A DNA stretch of 63,783 nt from Gluconobacter vitians (GCF_015244565.1 NZ_JABCQG010000016.1:1-63783); one strand, 5' to 3'; positions 51,785 through 61,206 are shown, counted from the stretch's first letter. Program-made: numbers and translations. The notes: generated from the sequence alone by a model not told the origin.

Positions 51785-53137
51785 ATGCTCCATTTTGACC
51801 CGTCTTCGGCGACATCGCTCGTCGCGCTGTGCCTCTGTTTTGTTTTGGTCTGTGTCTTTGAATTTGCCAATGGCTTTCATGACACGGCCAATGCTGTCGC
51901 AACTGTCATCTATACCAATTCGCTCAAGCCGACCGTTGCCGTTGTCTGGTCGGGGCTGATGAACCTTCTGGGCGTGATCCTGGGCGGCATTTCCGTCGCT
52001 TATGCGCTCGTGGAACTTCTGCCCCCGGACGTTCTCTCGCCGCCAAGCGGAAATCCGGCCGTTCCGATGCTGGTCGCGCTGTTCGGGACCGCCCTGGCCT
52101 GGAACCTGATGACCTGGTGGTTCGGAATTCCGAACTCGTCCTCGCACTGCGTTATCGGATCTCTGGTCGGCATCGCGATCGGTGACTCCTTCGTTCATGC
52201 CCGCGAACTCGGCCACAGTGTGGACTGGAGCCAGATCTGGAAGGTGCTGCGCGCGCTTGCCGTGTCTCCGCTGCTGGGGTTTGTGGGCGCGCTTTTGCTG
52301 TATTTTCTCATCAAATCCCTCGTGAAGATGCCGGAAATGTACAAGGCACCCACGCCGGAGCAGAAACCGAACCCGATCGTGCGGGCTGTGCTGGTTCTGA
52401 CCTGCACGCTGGTCAGCTTCTCGCATGGCAGCAATGACGGTCAGAAGAGCATCGGCCTGATTATGCTCACGATCATCGGCATCATGCCCGCTGCCTTCGC
52501 GCTCAACCCGGCTTCTCCGGTCAGCATTGAGCAGATCCGCCAGGACGCTCATCAGGCCCTGCCACTGGTCACGCAGTATGACCGTTATTCCTTCAAGGGC
52601 GATGCCGTCGCTTCGATCAACCGTCTTTCGCAGACGGAAGGTCCAGCCGAAGCGCCCTCCGAACTGCGCGGTGATGTTTATCAGGTTCTGTCCGGTCTGC
52701 GGTCGGTTGCGGCCAACCCGGCAGCATCGGATTCAGACAGGAAGCTCGCATCCCACCTTGCATCCGAACTGCGTCCGACCGTTGAATATGCGCCAGGCTG
52801 GGTACGTCTGCTGAGCGCGCTGTGCCTCGGGATCGGGACCATGGTTGGCTACAAGCGGATTGTGCGGACGCTGGGTGAAGGTATCGGCACGACCCATCTG
52901 ACACCGGCGCAGGGTGCTGCATCCGAGGTCGTTGGCGCGGGTCTGATCATGACGGCGGGCTATACCGGTCTGCCAGTTTCCACGACGCATATCATCACGT
53001 CGGGCGTTGCCGGAACGATGGTGGCCGCAGGCTCCGGCATCAATAAAAAGATGCTGACGAAGATCGTGATGGCCTGGCTGCTGACCCTGCCGGTGACGGT
53101 CTGTGTTGCGGCGGCAGTCTTCTACGTTCTGGCCTGA
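51785..53137 (+). CDS. pit: Inorganic phosphate transporter, Pit family
   Basis: A 450-residue low-affinity phosphate symporter. The duplicated Pit signature is present in FANGFHDTANAVATVIYT near the N terminus and SFSHGSNDGQKSIGLIML near residue 220. About ten membrane helices surround a soluble loop at about 245-335. In several alphaproteobacteria pit is repressed by PhoB under phosphate limitation, which fits the Pho-box-like element upstream. A terminator follows at 53190-53220. Confidence 0.94.
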   Translation: MLHFDPSSATSLVALCLCFVLVCVFEFANGFHDTANAVATVIYTNSLKPTVAVVWSGLMNLLGVILGGISVAYALVELLPPDVLSPPSGNPAVPMLVALFGTALAWNLMTWWFGIPNSSSHCVIGSLVGIAIGDSFVHARELGHSVDWSQIWKVLRALAVSPLLGFVGALLLYFLIKSLVKMPEMYKAPTPEQKPNPIVRAVLVLTCTLVSFSHGSNDGQKSIGLIMLTIIGIMPAAFALNPASPVSIEQIRQDAHQALPLVTQYDRYSFKGDAVASINRLSQTEGPAEAPSELRGDVYQVLSGLRSVAANPAASDSDRKLASHLASELRPTVEYAPGWVRLLSALCLGIGTMVGYKRIVRTLGEGIGTTHLTPAQGAASEVVGAGLIMTAGYTGLPVSTTHIITSGVAGTMVAAGSGINKKMLTKIVMAWLLTLPVTVCVAAAVFYVLA

Positions 53138-53189
53138 TAGGCGGAACTCTTTGACCGGAACATGATTGCTCCGGCCCTGATCGGGAAAG

Positions 53190-53220
53190 GGACTCGATAT
53201 TGCTATCGCGTCCTTTTTTT
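53190..53220 (+). terminator. Rho-independent terminator of pit
   Basis: The stem GGAC-T-CGATA / TATCG-C-GTCC (one mismatch) with a TTGC loop is followed by seven T residues. It lies 52 bases after the pit stop and directly before the end of the convergent MYG1 gene. Confidence 0.85.
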
Positions 53221-53223
53221 ATT

Positions 53224-54234
53224 TCAGACCCCGGCGATCTGCAGAGCCAGCTGTGCCATGCGGATGGCGCCTTCGCGGCTGCCTGCACCGCAGATGAAGC
53301 GGGCAGGGTGGGCAAACACGGCGTCGGACACGCCGGAGACAGCGGCCAGCTTTTCACGCTCCAGTCCGCCCCAGGCTTCGGGAAGGGAGACGCGCTGCCC
53401 GAAATCCCCGCGCACGGGCGGGACGGCCTTGACGTTCCACTGCTCCGGCCCGGCAGGAGAGACCACGTAGACGACCGGCAACTCGTGCTCGAAAATGACT
53501 TTCTCGGTCGGCATGCCGGTTCCCATGACGAGGATGCGCTTGTCTTCGGCATTTTCATAAGCTGCCAGAACGCGGTCCGTCGCCTTGAGGCTGGCGCGGA
53601 CGCGGTCCACGACATTGGTCAGGTGGGATGCGACGGCTGTGGCGGCATTGGCGAAACCAAGCGATTCACGGGCGCGCGCTTCCTGCCGTCCATAGACTTC
53701 GGCCGTGTCCCAGGGCGGGCTGCACGCGGAGACGATGTCCGCCAGCGAGAGCTTGCCCATTTTGACCACGCCGTTGTCGTCCTGATCGATCGGCAGAATC
53801 AGGGACTTGTCAAGGCTCTTCCAGATCAGATCCACAGTCGCGTCATCAACCGGGGTCTTCAGGATGTTGCGGATGGCAGCGTGGCCGTAATCCTTCCACA
53901 GAAGGCCGGCGGCGCTGTAGGGCGTGCCGTCTTCGCGCAGCGGCTTGTCCTTCATGTGGTGATCGTAGCGGCCATGCGGCGGGTCGTAGAGACCACCCAC
54001 GTCAAAGACGATATCGGCTGACTTGATGATGTCCGGATTGCGGGTCCGGATGAATGTCAGGCGATCGGCGGATTTTTCGTTAAGGATGCGTGCGCGCAGG
54101 TCACCATGCGGGGCGAGAGCATAGTGCAGGATGACATAACCCATGGTCTCATCGACGTGGAAATTGCCCGAATGGGTGAGAGCCGTGACCGGCGCTGCAC
54201 CGTTTTCGAGACCAATGGGAGTATGTTCAGACAT
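53224..54234 (-). CDS. MYG1 family (DHH-like) hydrolase
   Basis: A 336-residue protein of the MYG1/UPF0160 family. The metal-site motifs are LTHSGNFHVDETMG at the start, VFDVGGLYDPPHGRYDHHMKDK around residue 75, and PIDQDDNGV in the middle. In eukaryotes MYG1 is a 3'-5' RNA exonuclease of mitochondria and nucleolus. Bacterial members are uncharacterised but share the DHH-phosphoesterase-like ligands, so RNA or nucleotide hydrolysis is plausible. No signal peptide is visible. Confidence 0.9.
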   Translation of the reverse strand: MSEHTPIGLENGAAPVTALTHSGNFHVDETMGYVILHYALAPHGDLRARILNEKSADRLTFIRTRNPDIIKSADIVFDVGGLYDPPHGRYDHHMKDKPLREDGTPYSAAGLLWKDYGHAAIRNILKTPVDDATVDLIWKSLDKSLILPIDQDDNGVVKMGKLSLADIVSACSPPWDTAEVYGRQEARARESLGFANAATAVASHLTNVVDRVRASLKATDRVLAAYENAEDKRILVMGTGMPTEKVIFEHELPVVYVVSPAGPEQWNVKAVPPVRGDFGQRVSLPEAWGGLEREKLAAVSGVSDAVFAHPARFICGAGSREGAIRMAQLALQIAGV

Positions 54235-54329
54235 CTGGAGAAACCTGCGGCAGGGAAAAGGGACGTGTTGGCCCCTTTCATGCCGCAGGGCAGCCCGGCA
54301 GACAACCTTACTGCCGGGATTGGTTGGTT

Positions 54330-54710
54330 TCAGGCGGCCTTGTACATCGCGCAGAGCTTGTTGCCATCCGGATCGCGCAGATAGGCCAGATACAGGTCGC
54401 CCATCGACGTGTGACGCATGCCGGGCGGATTTTCGATGGCTTCGCCACCGTTTTCCACGCCAGCCTTGTGCCAGGCATTGACCTGTTCGGCGCTGTTCAT
54501 CGCAAAACCGATCGTCCCGCCATTGGCGGCCGTAGCGGGCTCTCCGTTCAGCGGCCTGGTGATGATCAGACGACCGCCGGCATGAACATAAGCCAGACGA
54601 CCCTTGTCGTTGGGATCTGCGGGTTTGCAGCCGATGACGCCAAGGGTTGCATCATAGAATTTCTTGGAGCGGGCAATGTCGTTGCTCCCCAGCATGATGT
54701 GGCTGAACAT
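54330..54710 (-). CDS. VOC family (glyoxalase-like) protein
   Basis: A 126-residue protein with the two beta-alpha-beta-beta-beta modules of the vicinal oxygen chelate fold: MFSHIMLGSNDIARSKKFYD at the start and YLAYLRDPDGNKLCAMYK at the end. It probably binds a metal, with His4 and a C-terminal acidic residue as candidates. The substrate is unknown; relatives include glyoxalase, dioxygenase and resistance proteins. Confidence 0.88.
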   Translation of the reverse strand: MFSHIMLGSNDIARSKKFYDATLGVIGCKPADPNDKGRLAYVHAGGRLIITRPLNGEPATAANGGTIGFAMNSAEQVNAWHKAGVENGGEAIENPPGMRHTSMGDLYLAYLRDPDGNKLCAMYKAA

Positions 54711-54765
54711 GAAAACTCATTCCTCCAAGGGGTATGGCGGCCAGCGGAAACACCGACCTGCGCCT

Positions 54766-55098
54766 TCAGTCGATATTGATGTTGCGGATACCGCCCGGAA
54801 TGCGGGTCTTTGAATTGCGCGGCACGAATGAAAGACTGGTCGTGTTGTAATCCGGATTTTCTGCCATGGCCTGAAGCGTCATGTCGTCGCGTACGTCGAG
54901 CGGGCGGTCATGGCCACCATTATCCTTGCGAACCTTGGCCGCACAGATATTGGCGGCGGTTGCGAAGGGATGGTCATTGCCATTGGCGCCGGTCAGCATC
55001 TGCTCACGGATGCATTTGCTGTCCGTATGTCCTGTCACCCAGGGCGCTGCGGAGCAGGAGGCAAGAAGAAGCAGGCCGGGAAGAAGGACGTAACGCAT
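54766..55098 (-). CDS. Uncharacterised small lipoprotein
   Basis: A 110-residue protein with a very short signal peptide and lipobox (LLLLASC). The mature part has two Cys residues (SKCIREQ and NICAAKV) that could form a disulfide, and ends in GGIRNINID. No family recognised. It has the same orientation as the VOC gene, 55 bases upstream of it. Confidence 0.7.
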   Translation of the reverse strand: MRYVLLPGLLLLASCSAAPWVTGHTDSKCIREQMLTGANGNDHPFATAANICAAKVRKDNGGHDRPLDVRDDMTLQAMAENPDYNTTSLSFVPRNSKTRIPGGIRNINID

Positions 55099-55271
55099 GA
55101 CAGAAACCTACTCGTGACGGGAAGGGGAGTAAAGCGCATGGAAATGCAGGGTCTGACCGACTATTGGCTCCCGACTTCCGGAAAGGTCAATGGCTTTGAT
55201 CGTTTCGCGGGATGGTGGTTCTTTTGAACGATCTGGTGTTCTCTTATGGACATGACTTGCGGAGAATGAGC

Positions 55272-55673
55272 ATGAACCCAGCCGAGTATCCCGTTCTGAA
55301 CGATCCGGGCGTCCTCACCGAAGTGACAGCCATGTCGGACCGTTACGAAAAAGCCCTTGGAGACAATGCGCTACTGGAGCTCGACGCGCTTTTTTACAAT
55401 GGCGCCGAGACGGTGCGTTATGGGGTTGGCGAAAATCTTTACGGATTTGACGAGATCCAGGCCTTCCGCCGGAACAGGACTGGCGGTTCTCCGCCACGCG
55501 AAGTCCTGCGGCGGCTGGTGACCGCCATTGGAAAAGACGTGGCGACGGTTGATCTGGAGTTCCAGCGGATCGGGTCAGACCGGATCGGGCGACAGAGCCA
55601 GACATGGTTCCGGTCGCCCGAGGGCTGGAAGATCATCGCAGCCCATGTGTCGCTGATGGGGACGACATCGTAA
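55272..55673 (+). CDS. hpxZ: HpxZ/AtzH-like protein (SnoaL-like NTF2 fold)
   Basis: A 133-residue cone-fold protein resembling HpxZ and AtzH. Family blocks are NDPGVLTEVTAMSDRYEKAL, DALFYNGAETVRYGVGENLYG, FRRNRTGGSPPR and the end SQTWFRSPEGWKIIAAHVSLM (shown in part). HpxZ is linked to oxalurate and AtzH to cyanuric acid breakdown. No amidase partner (AtzE/HpxY) is adjacent, so its pathway is uncertain. ATG 55272 has GGAG 7 bases upstream. Confidence 0.85.
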   Translation: MNPAEYPVLNDPGVLTEVTAMSDRYEKALGDNALLELDALFYNGAETVRYGVGENLYGFDEIQAFRRNRTGGSPPREVLRRLVTAIGKDVATVDLEFQRIGSDRIGRQSQTWFRSPEGWKIIAAHVSLMGTTS

Positions 55674-55684
55674 CCCTGCAAAGA

Positions 55685-56518
55685 TCAGCTTCCGCTGGAG
55701 ACATATCCGGCCACGGCCCGCTGCCAGGCGAAAACCATGACGCCGAGAAACGCGAATCCCGCGGATGGCGAGAGGGCACCGATCCAGATTGGCAAACCTA
55801 GCGGGTCCGGATGGCGGAGGCAGAACAGGGCCGGGTAGTAGCAGACGGCAGCGAGCGGCAGAACGAAGGTGATGAAGCGCCGCAGCCAGCGGCCGAACAT
55901 GGTCAGCGGGTACTGTCCGGCTTCCACACCGCCATAGGTCAGGACGTTGACGACTTCCAGACCTTCAACGGTGATGAAGCAGAGTGCGGCCTGTCCGATC
56001 AGGACGCCAAGGAACATGGCGGCCCCGCCCGCAACGGCCCAGGGCAATACGAGCAGCGCGCTCCACTGCACATGCGGGGCGAGCCACAGACCGGCAACAA
56101 GCACGAACAACCCCTGAAGGAAGCGTCCGATCGGCCGCAGGCGCAGTTCATGGCCAAGAAGCAGGAGCAGTGTTGAGCGTGGACGCAGAAGCAGGCGGTC
56201 GAAACTACCGGTCCGGACATATTCCCCGCCAAAGACCTCGAACCCACGTCCCAGCGTCTCGGCCACGGCAAAAGCCACGTTCACCAGACCGTACAGGACG
56301 GCGACCGTGCCGATGTCCCATCCCGCGATGCTGCCGAAGCGGTGAAACAGGCTCCAGATACCGAAGAAGCTGAGGAGCGTCGTAACGAAATTGCCGATGG
56401 CCTGAATGATGAAGGTGCCGGGATAGCGCAGCTGCGCCACGATCGAAGCACCGGCCATCCGCCGATACAGTCCGACCGGGCCAAGCGTGCGGGAAGGGGA
56501 GTGTGGCATGTCAGGCAC
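55685..56518 (-). CDS. ABC-2 family exporter permease (second)
   Basis: A 277-residue membrane protein with six predicted helices, of the ABC-2/DUF990 type. It has ALYRRMAGASIVAQLRYPGTFIIQ-like start (GASIVAQLRYPGTFI), then GRGFEVFGGEYVRTGSFDRLL and a C-terminal CYYPALFCL segment. It overlaps the upstream permease gene by 8 bases and ends the three-gene ABC exporter operon. The substrate is unknown. Confidence 0.87.
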   Translation of the reverse strand: MPDMPHSPSRTLGPVGLYRRMAGASIVAQLRYPGTFIIQAIGNFVTTLLSFFGIWSLFHRFGSIAGWDIGTVAVLYGLVNVAFAVAETLGRGFEVFGGEYVRTGSFDRLLLRPRSTLLLLLGHELRLRPIGRFLQGLFVLVAGLWLAPHVQWSALLVLPWAVAGGAAMFLGVLIGQAALCFITVEGLEVVNVLTYGGVEAGQYPLTMFGRWLRRFITFVLPLAAVCYYPALFCLRHPDPLGLPIWIGALSPSAGFAFLGVMVFAWQRAVAGYVSSGS

Positions 56519-57335
56519 CCTGCACCTCCAGTCGGTTCACGGTCTGACGCATCCACAGCCGCCCAAGGAGCGTCAGGGCCGCAAGCCAGAAGATCTGCAG
56601 GCCCAGACCTGTCGCAACGCCACCGGGAATGGGCGTTCCGAGATAGATGCGGATCGGGATATCGGTAATGCCGGCGAAGGGTTGCACAAGCAGGAACGGG
56701 CGGATCCAGTCGGGATAAAGCGGCAGGGGCAGCAGCATCCCGGACAGCAGGACGGCCAGAGGTGTTCCCACCGCGTAGCTTCCCAGCGGGGAAAGCGTAC
56801 GGGCCGTGAGGATGTTCCATCCCATGACGATGGTGGCGGAAAGCAGCGCACCGAGCGTAATGGAAACGAGGGCAAGGATTGCGGATATCAGGCTCGCAGG
56901 GGGGGCAAGGCTCCAGGCTCCCAGACCAACAAGCATGGCAAGCGGTCCGGCCACGCAGGCCAGCAGGACCGCACGGGGCACGGCGTTCCCCAGCAGTCGC
57001 GCCAGACTGGCAGAGAGCCACCAGTTCCACATATCGACTGGCCGAAGCAGGTCATAGACGATGGCGCCTGTCCGGGCCGCGTCTCCGATAGCAGGCAGAC
57101 AGCCCAGCGGCAGAAGCGTGAAAAGCGACTGCTGGATCCAGGTATAGGTCATGGCCTGTCGCAGCGAGAGCGGTGCCTGCACATCCGGAGCCGCATGATA
57201 GACGGAGGCATAGGCCATCAACGTCACGGCCCCGAACCACATCTGCGCCACCAGTCCGGCGACGACCGCGATGCGGTATCGCAGGCCGATCTTCCATTGC
57301 AGACCAAAGGCCGTGAGATAGGGACGCAGGCTCAT
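56511..57335 (-). CDS. ABC-2 family exporter permease (first)
   Basis: A 274-residue membrane protein of the same ABC-2 class as its neighbour, with six hydrophobic segments and an RPVDMWNWWLSASLARLLGN block, which aligns with TGSFDRLLLRPRS in the other permease. The two presumably form a heterodimeric channel. It overlaps the ATPase gene as ATGA (57332-57335). Confidence 0.87.
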   Translation of the reverse strand: MSLRPYLTAFGLQWKIGLRYRIAVVAGLVAQMWFGAVTLMAYASVYHAAPDVQAPLSLRQAMTYTWIQQSLFTLLPLGCLPAIGDAARTGAIVYDLLRPVDMWNWWLSASLARLLGNAVPRAVLLACVAGPLAMLVGLGAWSLAPPASLISAILALVSITLGALLSATIVMGWNILTARTLSPLGSYAVGTPLAVLLSGMLLPLPLYPDWIRPFLLVQPFAGITDIPIRIYLGTPIPGGVATGLGLQIFWLAALTLLGRLWMRQTVNRLEVQGA

Positions 57336-58312
57336 GCCGCGTGATCCGCATAGAAACGCGTGATGATTTCGTCGATCGAAGGGCGGCTGATCCGCAGATC
57401 ATCCAGACCCGGCAGATGACCCACATGCGCGACGAGAGCCGGGGCAGGGATCTGACGTGGGTCGAAAGTGATCGTGATACTGTGGGGCTCGCGCGCGGTT
57501 TCGCTGGCGCCGGCGGGGAGTGTCAGTTCGGGGGGCGTATCATGGAAATCGAGTTCGAGAATACGCTCGGACAGGGTTGTCGTCCGCAGGTCCTCGAACG
57601 GGCTGTCTGCGAGGATGCGGCCGTGACCAATGACGATCACGCGCTCTGCGAGAGCTTCAATATCGTGCATGTCATGGGTGGTCAGCAGGACGGTAGTGCC
57701 CCGGTCCTGGCAGAGTTCATGCACGAAGGCTCGGACGGCGAGCTTGGACGGTGCATCCAGCCCGATTGTCGGTTCGTCAAGAATAAGGATGTCTGGATCA
57801 TGGATAAGGGATGCCGCGATTTCCGCACGCATTCTCTGCCCGAGGGAAAGCTGACGCACCGACTGGTCCATGATCCCGCCAAGATCAAGTGCGTCTGCCA
57901 GACGGGCGCGGTTGCGGGCGAAGCGCTCAGGCTCGACGCCATAAATATCGCGTAGAAGAGCGAGACCCTCGCCAACCGAAAGATCCCACCACAACTGGGT
58001 GCGTTGCCCGAACACGACGCCAATTCGCGCGACATGGGCCACACGGTTTGTCCACGGAACCAGCCCGTTGACCTGCACCTCTCCTGAACTCGGACGCAGG
58101 ATGCCGGAGAGGATCTTGATCGCCGTCGATTTTCCCGCACCATTCGGGCCGATGAACCCTGCGATCTGGCCTTTGGGCACGGAGAAGGAAATCCCGTCCA
58201 GCGCAACAATGTCCCGCGTTTTGCCCCGCCAGCTTCCCCCTTCGCGGATACGATAGGTTTTCCGCAGATCACGGACCGTAATGGCGTCTGAAGTGGAAAG
58301 AGGCGTCTGCAT
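57332..58312 (-). CDS. ABC exporter ATP-binding protein
   Basis: A 326-residue ATPase with Walker A GPNGAGKSTAIK, signature QLSLGQRMRAEIAASL, Walker B DILILDEPTIGLD and the H-loop TTHDMHDIEAL. The LSLGQRMR signature (in place of LSGGQ) is typical of ABC-2 exporters of the DrrA/NatA-like group that pair with DUF990 permeases. An extra C-terminal domain of about 90 residues follows. It is the first gene of the operon. Confidence 0.92.
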   Translation of the reverse strand: MQTPLSTSDAITVRDLRKTYRIREGGSWRGKTRDIVALDGISFSVPKGQIAGFIGPNGAGKSTAIKILSGILRPSSGEVQVNGLVPWTNRVAHVARIGVVFGQRTQLWWDLSVGEGLALLRDIYGVEPERFARNRARLADALDLGGIMDQSVRQLSLGQRMRAEIAASLIHDPDILILDEPTIGLDAPSKLAVRAFVHELCQDRGTTVLLTTHDMHDIEALAERVIVIGHGRILADSPFEDLRTTTLSERILELDFHDTPPELTLPAGASETAREPHSITITFDPRQIPAPALVAHVGHLPGLDDLRISRPSIDEIITRFYADHAA

Positions 58313-58485
58313 CAGGGCTCCGTGATGGGCGGGGGAGGAGATTTTTCAGAAACAGTGACCAGCGGAGAATAATGAAAGCAATAAGTTTCTAATACGGAGC
58401 CGAAAATTGGAGCCTGTATTGCCGGATATTCTTTCGAATTATTTGCCATTGGACCTGCCTGAAGCAGGGCAAGATGTACAGCGTT

Positions 58486-58914
58486 TCAGCTTCCCTTTCT
58501 GAAGCGCGTTGACAGGATGATCGCCGAAACGGTCCGTTCCACGCCATCCATCTGTCCGATATCGTCAATCGCCCTGTTGATGTTTTCAGTCGTTGAGGCG
58601 CCAAGAAGGGCAATCAGGTCCGAGGCTCCGCTGACGGCATGCAGTTCCCGGAGTTCCGGCAGCATTTTCAGATCCCGCTCAACCTTCTGGCTGTAGCGTG
58701 GTGTGATGACGATCGAAACATGGGCGCGCACCAGATCGTCATCCCGGCTTTCCAGAAGCGTATAGCCCCGGATGTGACCCTGCCGCTCCAGACGTTCCAT
58801 TCGTCCCTGAAGCGTCGTACGGGATATTCCCAGCCTGCGGGCCAGCGCAGCAGTAGGGGTGCGCGCATTGCGGCGCAGGATATCGAGAAGGGCCTGGTCG
58901 ATCTGATCCGTCAT
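58486..58914 (-). CDS. Lrp/AsnC family transcriptional regulator
   Basis: A 142-residue regulator with an N-terminal helix-turn-helix (ALARRLGISRTTLQGRMERLE) and a RAM effector domain with HAVSGASDLIALLGA, the amino-acid-binding loop. It is divergent from a saccharopine-dehydrogenase-like gene, so it probably responds to an amino acid and controls that gene. ATG 58914 gives the usual start; the frame continues to 58935. Confidence 0.92.
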   Translation of the reverse strand: MTDQIDQALLDILRRNARTPTAALARRLGISRTTLQGRMERLERQGHIRGYTLLESRDDDLVRAHVSIVITPRYSQKVERDLKMLPELRELHAVSGASDLIALLGASTTENINRAIDDIGQMDGVERTVSAIILSTRFRKGS

Positions 58915-58948
58915 TCTGCCTGTTATATCCGGCAATCTGCCAATGGAA

Positions 58949-58963
58949 ACGGCTTTTTGCCGT
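58949..58963. promoter_or_regulatory. Inverted repeat in the Lrp/dehydrogenase intergenic region
   Basis: ACGGC-TTTTT-GCCGT is a perfect 15-base repeat, 35 bases before the Lrp start and 74 bases before the dehydrogenase start. It matches the size of Lrp/AsnC sites. Confidence 0.4.
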
Positions 58964-59036
58964 CAGCCTGCCACTTGAGATCCGTCGTCTTCGGTCATGA
59001 TTATTTCCATAACACTTCCGGAACAGGATCATCACC

Positions 59037-60113
59037 ATGAAGCAGGTTACAGTCGCAGGCGCAGGCAAGATCGGTTCGGCCATTGCAGAACTTCTCCATC
59101 ACGGTGGCTACAAAGTGACGCTGCTCGACTGTCACGCGGATTATCTCAAGAGCCTGAAACTGCCGGAAGGGATCGTGCGCCGGACGGCCGATATTGCACA
59201 GGGCCTCGATCCCGCACTGCTTGCGGGGCAGTTTGCCGTTCTTTCCGCGCTGCCCTTCCACCTGACACGGACCGTCGCCAAAGCAGCAGCAGTGGCGGAC
59301 GTGCATTATCTGGACCTGACCGAGGATGTCGCCTCCACAAAGGACGTCAGGGCTCTGGCCGAGGGCGCCTCAACAGCGTTCATTCCGCAATGCGGTCTGG
59401 CGCCGGGCTTTGTCTCCATTGCTGCGCATGATCTGGCCGGGCATTTCGATGAGGTCGATACGATCCGGCTGCGCGTCGGTGCACTGCCACGTTTCCCCTC
59501 CAATGCCCTTGGCTACAACCTGACCTGGAGCACGGAAGGTCTCATCAACGAATATATCGAGCCCTGCGAAGCCATTGTGAATGGCAGGCGGGCACTGGTT
59601 CCTGCGCTCGATGGCATGGAAACGCTCGGCGTGGACGGTGTTATCTACGAGGCCTTCAACACATCAGGCGGACTTGGATCGCTGTGTGAGACCTATGAAG
59701 GCCGGGTTCGCGAGCTTAATTACCGGACCATGCGCTATCCGGGCCATCGCGACATCATGAAGGTGCTGCTGTCGGATCTGCGCCTGTCGGAACGCCGCCA
59801 CATCCTTCAGGATATTTTCACGTATGCCATTCCCGGGACATCTCAGGATCTGGTGGTGCTCTCGGTCATCGTCACGGGCACGCGTCATGGCAGACAGCAC
59901 CAGGAAACGCTGGCCCGGACCATTCAGGCGCAGGACTTTATGGGCGGCTATCGCACAGCCATCCAGTTGACGACAGCGGGCTCGATTTGCGCCGTTCTGG
60001 ATCTGCTTGCCGAAGGAAAAATCCCGACCAGTGGCTTTGTCCGTCAGGAAGACATTCCCCTCGATGCCTATCTGGCTAACCGATACGGACAGGTTTACCA
60101 GCAGGAGGGCTGA
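59037..60113 (+). CDS. Saccharopine dehydrogenase family oxidoreductase
   Basis: A 358-residue NAD(P)-dependent enzyme. The Rossmann motif is VAGAGKIGSAIAELL at residues 6-20. YLDLTEDVASTKDVRALAEG and IPQCGLAPGFVSIAAHDL belong to the saccharopine/lysine-6-dehydrogenase-like family. Members act on lysine, saccharopine or related amino acids. The Lrp gene divergent to it supports an amino acid role. The exact substrate is open. Confidence 0.88.
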   Translation: MKQVTVAGAGKIGSAIAELLHHGGYKVTLLDCHADYLKSLKLPEGIVRRTADIAQGLDPALLAGQFAVLSALPFHLTRTVAKAAAVADVHYLDLTEDVASTKDVRALAEGASTAFIPQCGLAPGFVSIAAHDLAGHFDEVDTIRLRVGALPRFPSNALGYNLTWSTEGLINEYIEPCEAIVNGRRALVPALDGMETLGVDGVIYEAFNTSGGLGSLCETYEGRVRELNYRTMRYPGHRDIMKVLLSDLRLSERRHILQDIFTYAIPGTSQDLVVLSVIVTGTRHGRQHQETLARTIQAQDFMGGYRTAIQLTTAGSICAVLDLLAEGKIPTSGFVRQEDIPLDAYLANRYGQVYQQEG

Positions 60114-60126
60114 GCCTCCTGTTGCC

Positions 60127-61206
60127 TCAGTGGCACATCAAAAGCCGGACCAGAAGGAGACTGGCGCTAACAAGGCCTGTGAGAGACATCAGCACTGTCA
60201 GCACCAGCGGCCGACCGGCCCGGAAGACGGAGCGAATATCAATTCCCAGGCCAAGCGCCGCCATTGCCAGAATGGTCAGGAAAGTGGCTGTCTGGCTGAG
60301 AGGCGCAATCAGGGCTGATGGGATGACACCGAATGAGCGGATGATAACCATCAGCATGAACCCGATGATGTACCACGGAACGAGGGAAGTCAGCTTTTGA
60401 CGCTGGCCGAAGCGGTCGGCGACCGGATTGGGGTCATTTCTGTCTGCTCGACCGGCCAGAAATAAAAGAGCGATGCAGACCGGACCAAGCATCAGAACGC
60501 GCATCAGCTTGACGAGCGTTCCCATCTGCAATGCTGCAGGTCCGAAAGGGAAAGCCGCCGCCATGACCTGCGGGACGGCATAAACCGTCAGTCCCGCGAC
60601 GGCTCCTTTTGCGATGTCTGGCATGTGCAGACAGGACAGCAGAAACGGTAGTCCGAGTACGACCGCAAGGCCTCCTGCCGCGGTAAAGGCGATCGTTGCG
60701 CCAACATCCTCGTCACGGGCATGAACGGCGGGTGCTGCCGCCATGATTGCGGAATTGCCGCAAATGGAATTGCCGCAGGCCACAAGAAGCGTCTGGGTTG
60801 GCGAAAGACCGTTCAGCCGTCCGGCCCAGCAGGTGAAAACAAGGCTGAAAATCACCATACCCATGACAGACAGCAGGAGTTCCGGTCCGGCAGAGAGGAC
60901 AGCCTGCAGACTGAAAGTCGTGCCCAGGATGACGATGGCAATGTTGAGAAGCGTCTTGGAGCAGAATTTTATGCCTGGCTGAAAAGATGCTGCCGGTTTG
61001 TAAAAGGAGCGGAAGACAACACCGGCAACCAGTGCAAGATTGAGTGCTTCAAGAAACGCCTTGCCTGTAAGCGCCCGTTCCAGACCTTCGAGACCGTAAG
61101 CCAGAACCGTAATTCCGATGCAGAGGCTAATCCCCGGAATACGGGAATTTGTCAGAGCAATGGATGGAAATGGCGAATGATATCCCGGGCGCGTTATGGA
61201 CTTCAC
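60127..61206 (-). CDS. yeiH: YeiH family inner-membrane protein (putative sulfate exporter)
   Basis: A 359-residue membrane protein with about ten helices. The YeiH hallmarks are NFASFYKPA-like VVFRSFYKPAASFQPGIKF, VACGNSICGNSAIMAAAPAV and YAVPQVMAA. GTG 61206 is the start, with AAGGAG 8 bases upstream; the frame extends to 61365 without support. It is next to a divergent LysR gene with CysB-like features, as yeiH and yeiE are in E. coli. The proposed role in sulfate/sulfite export is not proven. Confidence 0.92.
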   Translation of the reverse strand: MKSITRPGYHSPFPSIALTNSRIPGISLCIGITVLAYGLEGLERALTGKAFLEALNLALVAGVVFRSFYKPAASFQPGIKFCSKTLLNIAIVILGTTFSLQAVLSAGPELLLSVMGMVIFSLVFTCWAGRLNGLSPTQTLLVACGNSICGNSAIMAAAPAVHARDEDVGATIAFTAAGGLAVVLGLPFLLSCLHMPDIAKGAVAGLTVYAVPQVMAAAFPFGPAALQMGTLVKLMRVLMLGPVCIALLFLAGRADRNDPNPVADRFGQRQKLTSLVPWYIIGFMLMVIIRSFGVIPSALIAPLSQTATFLTILAMAALGLGIDIRSVFRAGRPLVLTVLMSLTGLVSASLLLVRLLMCH

